Translations under genes and position numbers: made by a program
Assembly (NCBI GenBank): GCA_964509075.1
Contig: CAZDWC010000007.1
Location: forward strand, 124,001-188,000
DNA from: UBA7239 sp964509075
GTDB lineage: Bacteria; Pseudomonadota; Gammaproteobacteria; Pseudomonadales; UBA7239
Direction of reading: 5' to 3'
Length of the DNA: 64,000 bases
The notes under the pieces: model-generated
Told to the model about the DNA's origin: nothing
The model's input: the letters and a program-made list of their open reading frames with translations, nothing else
Database searches by the model: none
In this document: in pieces, positions 34,525-43,370 of the stretch
Numbering within the stretch: position 1 is the stretch's first letter
Layout: every line of letters begins with the position of its first letter

Positions 34525-34953
34525 ATGCGCTACATCCTGCTGTTAATACTGCTCGTCACATTTGCCGCCAGCGCCGATATTTATAAATGGACAGACGAAT
34601 CCGGCAAAGTCCATTTTGGTGACAACCCACATCAGGACCAGAAAGTCGACAAGGTGGAAATCAAGGCCATCAACTCGTTTGAGCAGGTGACATTCGAGAC
34701 CATCGGCTCGCAGGATGGCGCAGATTCCAGGCGCGTCATCATGTATTCAACCGAGTGGTGCGGCTACTGCAAAAAAGCGCGCGCCTACTTCAAGGCCAGG
34801 AATATCAGCTTCACCGAGCGCGACATTGAAAAAGACTATTTCGCCAAAAAAGACTACGACAAACTAGGCGGCAAAGGCGTGCCTGTCATACTGGTGGGCA
34901 ATACCAGGATCAACGGTTTCAGCGTTGAAGGCTTCGAGAAAGTCTATAAGTGA
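34525..34953 (+). CDS. Secreted glutaredoxin-like protein with DUF4124 domain
   Basis: A 142-residue protein: signal peptide (MRYILLLILLVTFAASA), a DUF4124 domain (DIYKWTDESGKVHFGDNP) and a C-terminal glutaredoxin domain with the redox pair CGYC (in STEWCGYCKKARAYF) and the cis-Pro/glutathione segment GVPVILVGNTRINGF. A periplasmic glutaredoxin is unusual since glutathione there is low; it may act as a disulfide exchanger on envelope proteins. ATG 34525 fits the signal peptide; a TTG at 34513 is the alternative. Confidence 0.85.
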   Translation: MRYILLLILLVTFAASADIYKWTDESGKVHFGDNPHQDQKVDKVEIKAINSFEQVTFETIGSQDGADSRRVIMYSTEWCGYCKKARAYFKARNISFTERDIEKDYFAKKDYDKLGGKGVPVILVGNTRINGFSVEGFEKVYK

Positions 34954-35165
34954 GCACTACAAGCTCCGCCAGGTGCAGCTTCTCATCAACGCAACGGAAC
35001 ACTTAAAACAGCAGCCGGCATGAACCCATCACCGAGCCAAAAGCGACAGGGTTCTTTCATGTAACCGCCGTGCGTGGCGCCCAACACCCTGCTCTGTTAC
35101 GATGCCGGCCTTGCGCGCGGCAGCGCGCTTCACCAGAAGCTTATTCACACGACAAGGAAACTGCC

Positions 35166-35609
35166 ATGACAATTTTTCGCATCGCCCGCGCCCTGCTGCT
35201 TGCTGCAACCACCACCCTCGCCGGCTGCGCCGTGAACCAGATGGATGCCAATGTCATCCCCGGCAATGACGTCTCGCAATTCAAGACGTTCTACGTTGCC
35301 AAACACAGCAAAGACAAATACAACGTCGCGGAAGAGATCGAAAAAGCACTGGAACAACACGGCGTGACCGCCAGCGTGGGCCCCGCTGACCAGAAGCCCA
35401 CTGACGCCGAGGTGATTGTGACCTATGAAGACAAATGGATGTGGGACATCACCCTGTACCTGCTGCAACTGGATGTCACGTTCAGCAAGCCGAGCGGCTT
35501 CCCCATCGCCACTGCGCACTCCATGCACACCTCGCTGACACGCAAATCGCCCACCGAAATGGCCATGGAAACCACCAGTAATATTTTCAATAAAAACACC
35601 GGCCATTAA
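35166..35609 (+). CDS. Putative lipoprotein (DUF4136-like)
   Basis: A 147-residue protein with a lipoprotein signal and lipobox LAGC (LLLAATTTLAGCAVNQ). The mature part (FKTFYVAKHSKDKYNVAEEIEKAL, then AEVIVTYEDKWMWDITLYLLQLDVTF) looks like a DUF4136-type lipoprotein that adopts a mixed alpha/beta fold. It starts a two-lipoprotein run. The frame extends upstream to 35070 without signal-peptide character, so ATG 35166 is preferred. Confidence 0.75.
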   Translation: MTIFRIARALLLAATTTLAGCAVNQMDANVIPGNDVSQFKTFYVAKHSKDKYNVAEEIEKALEQHGVTASVGPADQKPTDAEVIVTYEDKWMWDITLYLLQLDVTFSKPSGFPIATAHSMHTSLTRKSPTEMAMETTSNIFNKNTGH

Positions 35610-35658
35610 CGCTCGTTTTCTTTGACTATCGTTTTCTTCAACCAACCAGGGAAATACC

Positions 35659-36198
35659 ATGAAAAAAGCATCGCTGCATTTTGGAAAAATTCTGTTCGCC
35701 GTATTGGTGGCCGCGCATCTGGCAGGCTGCGCCTCTTCTTCAAAACCGGAAAACATGGTTGCCGGCGTTATCCAGGCCGGCAAAACCCAGCCTTACTCCG
35801 TGAGCGTAAACTCTTCCGGTGGCCGCGAAACTTCCAAGATGGGCGCCTCGCAAATTGCCGACAAGGATTTCGTTGAAGCCATCAAGCAATCCATTACCGC
35901 CAACAAGACCTTCGATGCCGTAGTGGAAGGCGATGCCGGCCAGTACGCACTGTCTGTTGCCATCGTGAAACTGCAGCAACCGATGATCGGCCTCGACATG
36001 ACGGTAAAAATGGAAGCCGCCTGGCAGCTGAGGAAACAGGATGGCAAAGTGGTGTGGGAACAGGTGATCAACTCCGAACACACCGCCACCGTGAGCGATG
36101 CCTTCGCCGGCGTCGCACGCTTGCGCATGGCTAACGAAGGTGCAGCAAAAGCCAACATCAAGCAGGCGCTGGAAAAAATCTCCGCACTCTCGCTGTAA
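35659..36198 (+). CDS. Putative lipoprotein
   Basis: A 179-residue protein with lipobox LAGC (LFAVLVAAHLAGCASSS). Mature part GVIQAGKTQPYSVSVNSSGGRETSKMG and LQQPMIGLDMTVKMEAAWQLRKQDGKVVWEQV suggests a beta-rich envelope protein. No family recognised. It follows the previous lipoprotein by 49 bases and is closed by a bidirectional terminator. Confidence 0.72.
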   Translation: MKKASLHFGKILFAVLVAAHLAGCASSSKPENMVAGVIQAGKTQPYSVSVNSSGGRETSKMGASQIADKDFVEAIKQSITANKTFDAVVEGDAGQYALSVAIVKLQQPMIGLDMTVKMEAAWQLRKQDGKVVWEQVINSEHTATVSDAFAGVARLRMANEGAAKANIKQALEKISALSL

Positions 36199-36212
36199 GC
36201 CACAGCCCGTTC

Positions 36213-36240
36213 AAAAAAACCCGCCTCGGCGGGTTTTTTT
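36213..36240. terminator. Bidirectional intrinsic terminator
   Basis: A-run (7), stem CCCGCC/GGCGGG with a TC loop and T-run (7). It separates the lipoprotein genes from algH. Confidence 0.88.
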
Positions 36241-36295
36241 ATGGTGCCAGACAAACCGGATCAACCCCCCGCTGTTTTTGGTTACACTGGGCAAC

Positions 36296-36871
36296 ATGAG
36301 TCCAAGCACCCCTCCTCCACACCAAAGCCTGCGCAACCAGCTGTTGATCGCCATGCCGGGGCTGGATGACAGCCGTTTTGCACACACGGTGACCTACATC
36401 TGCGAGCATACGCCGGAAGGCGCCATGGGGCTGGTGATCAATCAACCCGTGGAAGCCGAACTGGATGACCTGCTGGAACAGATGGGGTTGGCACTGGATC
36501 CGGGCCGGCACGCACACAAAATCATGCGCGGCGGCCCGGTACACCCGGAACGCGGCTTTGTCCTGCATCGGGCCGGCCCGCGCTGGGCGCACACGGTCAA
36601 ACTCAGCGAGGAAATCGCCCTCACCGCCTCGCGCGACATACTGGAGGCCATGGCCACTGCCAGCGGCCCCGAAGATGCGTTGATCCTGCTCGGCTACGCC
36701 GGCTGGAGTGCCGGGCAACTGGAGCGCGAGCTGGCTGAAAATGCCTGGCTCACGGCGCCGGCGACACCTGCCATTGTCTTTCATACCCCGTTTGAACAGC
36801 GCGCCCGCGCCGCCGCCATGCAGCTGGGCGTAGACCTGTCGCTGCTCAGCGCCCAGGTGGGCCATGCCTGA
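36296..36871 (+). CDS. algH: AlgH/YqgE family protein (UPF0301)
   Basis: A 191-residue protein. The opening LRNQLLIAMPGLDDSRFAHTVTYICEH and MGLVINQPVE, GGPVHPERGFVLH, and GYAGWSAGQLERELAENAWL are signature stretches. It is usually a neighbour of ruvX (yqgF); here ruvX is at 63.4 kb, so the pair is separated. Function in the cell is not well defined (a regulatory role on alginate in Pseudomonas). Start at ATG 36296. Confidence 0.93.
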   Translation: MSPSTPPPHQSLRNQLLIAMPGLDDSRFAHTVTYICEHTPEGAMGLVINQPVEAELDDLLEQMGLALDPGRHAHKIMRGGPVHPERGFVLHRAGPRWAHTVKLSEEIALTASRDILEAMATASGPEDALILLGYAGWSAGQLERELAENAWLTAPATPAIVFHTPFEQRARAAAMQLGVDLSLLSAQVGHA

Positions 36872-36958
36872 GCTGTCAACAGCAGGTCGATAACTCGCCG
36901 GCATCAGTCAAATGCAATATGCTGACGAGGTTTCTGAAACACGGGATTGGACCTGACC

Positions 36959-37270
36959 ATGTCATTTACATGTATTTCCTTGGCAGCTGCCAAGCAGATG
37001 ATAGATGCGCGTGATGCAACGATTGTTGATATTCGCGATCCGCAGGCTTTTGCCGCTGCGCATGTGCCAGGCGCCTTTTCGCTCAACAACAGCAATGTGA
37101 GTGAATTCGTGGCGCAGGCGGATCATGACAAGCCGCTGCTGGTTTTCTGCTACCACGGGCACAGCAGCCAGGGCGCAGCTGATTATCTGGCAGGTCAGGG
37201 TTTTTCCGAGGTGTACAGCGTTGATGGCGGCTTCGAGGCCTGGCGCGGCGAGTACCCGGTGACTACCTGA
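36959..37270 (+). CDS. glpE: Thiosulfate sulfurtransferase GlpE
   Basis: A 103-residue single-domain rhodanese with the active-site loop CYHGHSS (nucleophilic Cys) typical of GlpE. It transfers sulfane sulfur from thiosulfate to cyanide or thiols. The start is ATG 36959. It is convergent with the NuoE-like gene, whose stop lies 2 bases beyond its own stop. Confidence 0.93.
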   Translation: MSFTCISLAAAKQMIDARDATIVDIRDPQAFAAAHVPGAFSLNNSNVSEFVAQADHDKPLLVFCYHGHSSQGAADYLAGQGFSEVYSVDGGFEAWRGEYPVTT

Positions 37271-37271
37271 T

Positions 37272-37751
37272 TTACGCTTCTGCTTTCAGGGTGTTGAGCA
37301 GCAGGGTTTCCAGCGCAGAGGGCGTCATGTTGCCATGGACGATCTTGTCCAGCGAGATGTTGGGCCCGTTGGCGCAATTGCCCAGACAACGAAAGGGTTC
37401 CAGTCTGATGCTTTGCGTGGCATCGCACTGATAAAACTCGACGCCCAGCACGCGTTTGGCGGTGGCTGCGAGCTCCCGCCCGCCTTTTGCGCAGCAGTTG
37501 TCTGCCGAGCACACATAAAGCAGATGTTTACCCGGTGGTTGTAGCGAGAGCGAGGGAGACAGTTCAATCGCCTTGTAGATGGCCGGGCGTTCCTGTCCGG
37601 TGGCATCTGCGATCAGTGGTATGCACTGTGGCGGCACAAAACCGAGTTGCTGTTGCAGCTGTGCCAGCAGATCGACCAGCATCTGATCCGGCGTGAAAGC
37701 CGCAATGATTTCGGCGGCGTGATCCAGTGCTGATGTGGCTTGTTGCGTCAT
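37272..37751 (-). CDS. NuoE-like thioredoxin-fold [2Fe-2S] protein
   Basis: A 159-residue protein of the NuoE/formate-dehydrogenase gamma family. The four-cysteine [2Fe-2S] site is visible as CSADNC (Cys81, Cys86, plus Cys87) and CLGNC (Cys122, Cys126). The N-terminal helical part (LVDLLAQLQQQLGFVPPQCI) is also typical. There is no NuoF, formate dehydrogenase or other partner next to it, so it is an orphan electron-transfer subunit whose partner is elsewhere. Start at ATG 37751. Confidence 0.84.
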   Translation of the reverse strand: MTQQATSALDHAAEIIAAFTPDQMLVDLLAQLQQQLGFVPPQCIPLIADATGQERPAIYKAIELSPSLSLQPPGKHLLYVCSADNCCAKGGRELAATAKRVLGVEFYQCDATQSIRLEPFRCLGNCANGPNISLDKIVHGNMTPSALETLLLNTLKAEA

Positions 37752-37821
37752 GCGGGTGTGATCACTGTTAATAGCGGTGCCGTCATTCTGCGATTCACCG
37801 TGATTTTTTTCAAAGAGCAGA

Positions 37822-38616
37822 TTACAGCTTGCGATGTTGCAGGGCCGGCAGGCTCTGGCGAATGCCGTGCAGTTCCTGAAGATCGATATCGCCGACAATG
37901 ATGCCTGCGTTTTCCGGCAACACGGCGAGAATTTCTCCCCAAGGGTTGATGAGCATGCTGTGCCCCCAGGTTTTGCGGCCGTTGGCATGCGTGCCGCCTT
38001 GGTCGGCAGCCAGTATGTAACATTGATTTTCAATGGCGCGGGCGCGCAGCAGCACTTCCCAGTGTGCGGCGCCGGTGGTGTAGGTAAATGCTGCGGATAC
38101 GACCATCAGCGCGCAATGGCCCATGGCGCGATACAGTTCCGGAAAGCGCAGGTCGTAGCAGACCGACAATCCCACGCGACCAAACGGCGCCTCGAAGCTG
38201 ACGACGCTGTTGCCGTGGGTAATCGTGCGTGATTCGTCATACGCCTCATCACCCTTGCTGAAACTGAACAAATGCAGTTTGTCATAGCGCGCTACGCATT
38301 CTCCGTGCGGGTTGAAGACCAGCGTGCTGTTCAGGACTTTTCCGGCTTCCGGTGATTGCAGAGGCATTGTGCCGCCGATCAGCCAGAGTTTGTATTGCTG
38401 TGCCATGGTGCGCATGAAATCCTGCAGTGGGCCTTGTCCAGATACTTCTGCATGCGCAAGTTTGTCTGTTTCCTGCATGCCGAGTATGGCCCAGTATTCC
38501 GGCAGCAAAACCAGTTGTGCGCCTTGTGCACTGGCATCGGCAATCAGTCGCCGGGCTGTCGCCAGGTTGTCTGCGACAACCGGCGAGGAAACCATCTGGA
38601 TAGCTGCAACACGCAA
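37822..38616 (-). CDS. Carbon-nitrogen hydrolase (nitrilase-superfamily, Nit1-like)
   Basis: A 264-residue nitrilase-fold amidase with the catalytic triad visible: Glu in LPEYW, Lys in YDKLHLFSF, Cys in SVCYDLRFPE. Sequence features resemble Nit1/deaminated-glutathione amidase, which repairs deaminated glutathione. The start is TTG 38616, preceded by GAGGAG at 7 bases. It follows the phosphatase gene with a gap of only 11 bases and is likely co-transcribed. Confidence 0.88.
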   Translation of the reverse strand: MRVAAIQMVSSPVVADNLATARRLIADASAQGAQLVLLPEYWAILGMQETDKLAHAEVSGQGPLQDFMRTMAQQYKLWLIGGTMPLQSPEAGKVLNSTLVFNPHGECVARYDKLHLFSFSKGDEAYDESRTITHGNSVVSFEAPFGRVGLSVCYDLRFPELYRAMGHCALMVVSAAFTYTTGAAHWEVLLRARAIENQCYILAADQGGTHANGRKTWGHSMLINPWGEILAVLPENAGIIVGDIDLQELHGIRQSLPALQHRKL

Positions 38617-38627
38617 GTGAATACTCC

Positions 38628-40775
38628 TCAATGTTTGCGGTTATTTTCTTTCAGGAGTGCGCCGGTGAAAGCCGAACTGGCAAACGGCAGAATGCGTTCA
38701 GTGGCGTTTGCTGCATTGCGGGGGCTGGCGTCGATGTAATCCGGTGCGGAATCGTTGTCGTCGTCGATGTCGCAGGCATCGCCGGATGCATCGCCGTCGA
38801 AATTGGTCTGGTCGGCATTTGCAGCCTCGTCGCAATTATCAACACTGTTGTCAATGCCGTCGCCGTCGCTGTCTGTCATTGTTGCAGCAGCAATTTTCTG
38901 GATGCTGAAGGCGTCGCGTACGGTGCCGGTTTCGTCGATGAATTTTGCCGAGAGCAATCGGTTGTTGACATCAATGATCATCGAGCCCAGTTCATTGAGC
39001 GAACGATACATGGCGGGATAGTTGATGCTTTCATCGCCGGTCTTTGCCGACGTACCTGCCACGGCGTAAACGGTACCGCTGCGTGCGGGAGAGGGCAGGG
39101 GTTTTGTGTAAATGCGTGAACCCTCAATAGGATTGCCGCTGCCGGTATCCAGCGCCATGGCTTTGCCCAGGTAGAGTGCTGTGTCGCCGTAAGTGTTCGA
39201 GTAGCCGTAGTGTCCCTGTATGAATTTGGAGCGCTCGTAATTGTGGCTGTGGCCACAGAGCACGAGATCAACGCCGTACTGTTCCAGTATCGGTACGATG
39301 TTTTCGCGCATTTCCACCAGTTCAATATCGTTGCTGCCGGGACGGTTGTTGTCGGATTTGTGCGAGCCATCAGTGTAGGGCGGATGATGCCAGTAGGCGA
39401 TGATCCAGTCGGCGGGTTTTGTCGCGGTGCGGTTGGCTTCGAGATCGGCGACAAGCCATTGCGCCATGTCTCCCGTCGGGCTGCGGCTCACGTCAAAAGA
39501 GTCGAGTACCACAAAGTGAATATTGCCGTAGTTGTAGGAGTAATACGCCTCTGTAAACGATGCAACACCACCGGCTTCGGCGTTTTTCGGCAAAGCGAAA
39601 ATGTCGAAATAAGGGCCGGTGCCGGTGGATGCATCTGCGCTGCCGCCGTCGTGGTTGCCGAAAGTCGGCCACACCACGGTCTGGCGCATCAGTTGTGGAT
39701 AAATATCGAAAAATCCTGCCTGATATTCCTCATCGCGGCCGCTGAAGTAAGCGTTGTCTCCCAGCATCAGCCAGAGATCGGTGTAGGTGTTGCCGACGTG
39801 GTTTTTGAAGCCCTGGTAGACCGCGCGCTGCTCGGCATTGCCGCGGCCGGAATCGCCGATGACCCAGATACGCGTCGATGGATTTGTGCCGACCGGGGGC
39901 TGGGTCTTGAAAAAGAATTCCGCTGAGCCCAGCGGTGTGCCGCTGCTGGAGCCAATGGCATAGAAATAGGTTGTTGCCGGTGACAGTCCCTCAAGTTTGA
40001 CTTCATGCGAGAGTTTTTGCGATGGATCGGCATCGGGAGTGACGAAAGCGAGATTGTCGGCGCTGGTGCCGTAATGCACGACAGCATCCTGCGCGCTTGT
40101 CGTGCTCCACTTGATGATGGCTGATGTAGGGGTGATCAGTTGCAGGTAGGGCCCGCGAGCAGAAGTGGCACTTGCAGTCAGTTCAAGCGCGAACAGCGTG
40201 TCGTCGCTGCTGGTGGATGATTGATGTATTTCCACCGCAATAATATTGTTTCCTGCATGCAGGATGTTGGCAGGCAGGGAGGCTTGCAGGCCGTTGAACT
40301 CATCAGCGTCGGCAATATCGCTGTTGGCCGGCGTGTCTGTTGCGATTGCGCCCACGGGCAGATTGTCGCGGAAAACTTCGCTGCCGTTGATGTAGACCGC
40401 GACACCGTCGTCGCGCAACAGTGCGAGACTGAGACCGCTGAACAGTGTCGGATCTGCAACATTGAAGTGATGGCGGTAATAGGTGGTAACGTAATGCGCG
40501 CCGTCCGGCCCGGTATTCACGCTGGTAACAGGCAGTCCATCCAGCGTGTTGCCCTGGCTGAAAAAGGCTTGTCCGCTTTGCCAGCTGCTGTCATCGAATG
40601 CGGCTTCCACCCAGGTGCTGCCGGGATCCGTGCCGTTGTCCAGGTATTGCCAGGAACTGTTCATTCCATCAATCAGCATCTCGGTGGCATGGACTTGTGC
40701 CGGCAGCAGTGCTGTTGCGCAGGAAAAAAGCATGGCATGAAATACAGGGCGTTTTTGCGGCGGGACGGTTTGCAT
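38628..40775 (-). CDS. Secreted purple-acid-type phosphatase with thrombospondin type 3 tail
   Basis: A 715-residue secreted enzyme: signal peptide (AMLFSCATALLPAQVHATE), an N-terminal beta-sandwich (WQYLDNGTDPGSTWVEAAF), a purple-acid-phosphatase N-domain (GPYLQLITPTSAIIKWST), and a calcineurin-like phosphoesterase core with IWVIGDSGRGN, LMLGDNAYFSG, GNHDGG, HHPPYTDGS and GHSHNYERS as metal ligands. Then DSDGDGIDNSVDNCDEAANADQ begins type 3 calcium repeats, and a short C-terminal tail (SSAFTGALLKENNRKH) follows. The tail resembles those of the two delta-60 proteins. AAGGAG precedes ATG 40775. Likely scavenges phosphate outside the cell. Confidence 0.88.
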   Translation of the reverse strand: MQTVPPQKRPVFHAMLFSCATALLPAQVHATEMLIDGMNSSWQYLDNGTDPGSTWVEAAFDDSSWQSGQAFFSQGNTLDGLPVTSVNTGPDGAHYVTTYYRHHFNVADPTLFSGLSLALLRDDGVAVYINGSEVFRDNLPVGAIATDTPANSDIADADEFNGLQASLPANILHAGNNIIAVEIHQSSTSSDDTLFALELTASATSARGPYLQLITPTSAIIKWSTTSAQDAVVHYGTSADNLAFVTPDADPSQKLSHEVKLEGLSPATTYFYAIGSSSGTPLGSAEFFFKTQPPVGTNPSTRIWVIGDSGRGNAEQRAVYQGFKNHVGNTYTDLWLMLGDNAYFSGRDEEYQAGFFDIYPQLMRQTVVWPTFGNHDGGSADASTGTGPYFDIFALPKNAEAGGVASFTEAYYSYNYGNIHFVVLDSFDVSRSPTGDMAQWLVADLEANRTATKPADWIIAYWHHPPYTDGSHKSDNNRPGSNDIELVEMRENIVPILEQYGVDLVLCGHSHNYERSKFIQGHYGYSNTYGDTALYLGKAMALDTGSGNPIEGSRIYTKPLPSPARSGTVYAVAGTSAKTGDESINYPAMYRSLNELGSMIIDVNNRLLSAKFIDETGTVRDAFSIQKIAAATMTDSDGDGIDNSVDNCDEAANADQTNFDGDASGDACDIDDDNDSAPDYIDASPRNAANATERILPFASSAFTGALLKENNRKH

Positions 40776-40788
40776 GTCGATCTCCTTT

Positions 40789-41805
40789 TCAGCGGGCGTT
40801 TGCGAAGCTGGCGGTGACCATGGCGTGATCACTGACATAAGGCTTGCTACTGCCCAGATGTTTATTCTGTATATGCCATTGTTGCAACTGCCAGCGCGCG
40901 TCTGCCGCGCGCGCATGGAAATGCCACGAAAACAATAAATGATCCAGTGCCAGTTGTTCCTCGTCGCCACTGAAGGTGATGTAGTCGCGTTCGCTGCAGG
41001 CTAGTTTGCGGTAGGCAGCCAGATCCAGCAAGTGATAAAGCCCCCAGTCGGCGCGGCGGCCGCTGCGGTTTTTGCTTGTGCGGCGAAAGCGTGTATCGCC
41101 TTTGAGTACATCCAGTACATTGCCGGGCAGGCGGTCATTGCAGTCACCTGCAACAATCACGGCATCTGTCGATTGCGCGAGTTGACGATTCACCAGCAGG
41201 CGCAACACGGCGGCTTCGGCGATGCGGCGCATGCCGGCCAGTGCGCGGCCGATGTCCAGCCAGTGATCGGCCGTGGTGCCGTAGTAGCTGTGGTTTTGAT
41301 TTTCTTTAGGGTTGCCGGGAGGAATCGGCAAGCGTGATTTCAGATGTGTGTTGAACACAGTGAGCGTGCGCGCATCCGGGCCGCGCAGGCGCAGTTTCAG
41401 CACCGGCCGCGAGAAGCGATCAATGTTCACGTCCATGGCGTAACGTGTGTCATCACTGCACCACACCAGTTCCGGCGGGAAGGCGCTGATCCATTCACTG
41501 CTGATGATGTCCCAATCCGCTTGCACGGCACAGGCGACATGCATGGCATTGCCGCCGGCAGTACCGTCATCGTGACAGATGAGTTGGTAGTCGTGCAGTT
41601 GCGCGGTGGCGAAGACATCCTGCAGTGCTGCCCGGCTCCACACTTCCTGGAAGCAGAATACGGTTGATGGCTGCGCGCGCAGTTGCTCGGCCGTCCAGCC
41701 GGCCTTGCGCTGGTATTGGTTGGGTGTCCAGGCGAATTCGCCGAACAGGATATGTCCAGCCTGTTGCAGATTGCAGAGATTGAAGCTGCTGACAGAGAAA
41801 CTCAT
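40789..41805 (-). CDS. Endonuclease/exonuclease/phosphatase family protein
   Basis: A 338-residue EEP-superfamily protein (DNase I/sphingomyelinase fold). Core segments: VSSFNLCNLQQ, FCFQEVWSR (catalytic Glu), VFNTHLKSR, VIVAGDCNDRLPGN (Asp/Asn) and YVSDHAMVTASF (Asp-His). No signal peptide from the preferred ATG 41805. Alternative starts at 41829 or 41844 add a short extension. It is upstream of the phosphatase gene, the two being separated by 13 bases. Confidence 0.84.
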   Translation of the reverse strand: MSFSVSSFNLCNLQQAGHILFGEFAWTPNQYQRKAGWTAEQLRAQPSTVFCFQEVWSRAALQDVFATAQLHDYQLICHDDGTAGGNAMHVACAVQADWDIISSEWISAFPPELVWCSDDTRYAMDVNIDRFSRPVLKLRLRGPDARTLTVFNTHLKSRLPIPPGNPKENQNHSYYGTTADHWLDIGRALAGMRRIAEAAVLRLLVNRQLAQSTDAVIVAGDCNDRLPGNVLDVLKGDTRFRRTSKNRSGRRADWGLYHLLDLAAYRKLACSERDYITFSGDEEQLALDHLLFSWHFHARAADARWQLQQWHIQNKHLGSSKPYVSDHAMVTASFANAR

Positions 41806-41928
41806 GCCGGTATCAAGCCGGGAAGCCATAAAAAGGGGCGGCATGCCAAGTGGGGAAGCCCACTGGTGACGCAGAGGTCAGCGCCGTTATGATGCCTGAC
41901 TGATATTTCCTTTGCTGAGGGTATGCAC

Positions 41929-42600
41929 ATGAGCGACAAGAAGCCGGTAATTGCAGTGATTGGTGGTACGGGTGATCTGGGCACGGGTCTGGTGTTTCGC
42001 TGGAGTCGTGCAGGCTATCACGTGATCATCGGCTCCCGCAAAGCGGAGAGCGCGCTGGAAGCTGCAGCGGCGATGAAAGCGCGTTTGCCCGCTGCACAGG
42101 TGGAAGGCATGGAAAACAGCGCTGCTGCGGCGAAAGCCGACATCGTGTGCATGACGGTGCCTTTCTCGCACCAGCAGGATACGCTGGCAGTGATCCGCGA
42201 CGCTGTGCAGGGCAAGATCTTCATCGACGTCACCGTATCGCTGAAGCCGCCGAAAGTCGCCACCGTGCAATTGCCGGCTGAGGGCTCGGCCGGTGTGATC
42301 GCGCAACAGACGCTGGGTGAAAATGTGCGCGTAGTTTCGGCGTTCCAGAACATCGCCGCTGCGCACCTGAATGACGAGCATGATATTCATTGCGACGTGC
42401 TGGTAACGGGAGATGATGTCGATGCGCGCGAGGTGGTGGTGCAACTGGCGCAAGCTGCGGGCATGAAAGCCTGGCACGCCGGTCCGCTTGCCAACTCGGC
42501 TGCAACTGAAGCGCTGACTTCGGTGCTGATCTTCATGAACAAGCGTTACAAGATTGCCGGTGGTGCGGGCATCGTGATCACTGGCGATGTTGGCGTCTGA
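41929..42600 (+). CDS. npdG: NADPH-dependent F420 reductase
   Basis: A 223-residue Rossmann protein (IAVIGGTGDLGTGLVFRWSRAGYHVIIGSRK) with the segment VVSAFQNIAAAHL and DDVDAREVVVQLAQ that mark F420:NADP oxidoreductases. It moves hydride between NADPH and coenzyme F420. It opens an F420 operon with its stop overlapping cofE. An ATG at 41923 is also in frame. Presence in a gammaproteobacterium is uncommon. Confidence 0.9.
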   Translation: MSDKKPVIAVIGGTGDLGTGLVFRWSRAGYHVIIGSRKAESALEAAAAMKARLPAAQVEGMENSAAAAKADIVCMTVPFSHQQDTLAVIRDAVQGKIFIDVTVSLKPPKVATVQLPAEGSAGVIAQQTLGENVRVVSAFQNIAAAHLNDEHDIHCDVLVTGDDVDAREVVVQLAQAAGMKAWHAGPLANSAATEALTSVLIFMNKRYKIAGGAGIVITGDVGV

Positions 42601-43370
42601 TGCCTGCCGATCTTCAGCTGCTGGCGCTGCGCCAGTTTCCGCCAGTCAAACCCGGCGATGATCTTCCCGGTTTGATTGGCGCGGCACTGGCGGCGAATGA
42701 ATTATCGTTGTGCGATGGTGATGTCATTGTCCTCGCACAGAAAATCGTTTCCAAATCCGAAAATCGTTATCGCGATCTGGCGACGGTAGTGCCGTCGCCA
42801 GAAGCGCAGCGCTATGCGCGTGAAACCGGAAAGGATCCGCGTCTGGTTGAGCTGGTGTTGCAGGAATCGAATCGTGTCTTGCGACACCGTTTCGGTTCGA
42901 TTGTCGTCGAGCACAAGCTGGGTTTTGTGCATGCGAATGCCGGTATTGATCAATCTAACTTGCCTGACAACACACAGTCGGAAAAGGCGTTGCTATTGCC
43001 AGAAGATCCGGACGGCAGCGCGCGAGCTTTGCGCGAGGCGTTGCAAGCGATACATGGCGTGAAGATTGGCGTCGTCATTAACGACAGCTTTGGTCGCGCA
43101 TGGCGGCTGGGTACTTGCGGTATTGCCATCGGCGTCGCCGGTTTCGAGCCCTTGCTGGATTTGCGCGGTGCGCCCGATCTGTTTGGTCGCAAACTGGAAA
43201 TTACCCAAGTCGGTATCGGCGATGAAATTGCCGCTGCGGCTTCATTGTTGATGGGTCAGGCTGGCGAAGGTGTGCCGGTGGTGATCGTGCGCGGTCTGCA
43301 ATTACCGCTACAGGATGATGCCTCGGTGCAGTCGCTGTTGCGCAAGCCGAACGAGGATATGTTCCGGTGA
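42600..43370 (+). CDS. cofE: Coenzyme F420-0:L-glutamate ligase
   Basis: A 256-residue single-domain ligase that adds glutamate residues to F420-0 using GTP. Motifs include DVIVLAQKIVSKSENR, HKLGFVHANAGIDQSN and GVVINDSFGRAWRLG. It lacks the nitroreductase domain that is fused in actinobacterial FbiB, so it resembles the archaeal/proteobacterial form. TGATG overlap with npdG and GTGA overlap with cofD indicate coupled translation. Confidence 0.93.
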   Translation: MPADLQLLALRQFPPVKPGDDLPGLIGAALAANELSLCDGDVIVLAQKIVSKSENRYRDLATVVPSPEAQRYARETGKDPRLVELVLQESNRVLRHRFGSIVVEHKLGFVHANAGIDQSNLPDNTQSEKALLLPEDPDGSARALREALQAIHGVKIGVVINDSFGRAWRLGTCGIAIGVAGFEPLLDLRGAPDLFGRKLEITQVGIGDEIAAAASLLMGQAGEGVPVVIVRGLQLPLQDDASVQSLLRKPNEDMFR

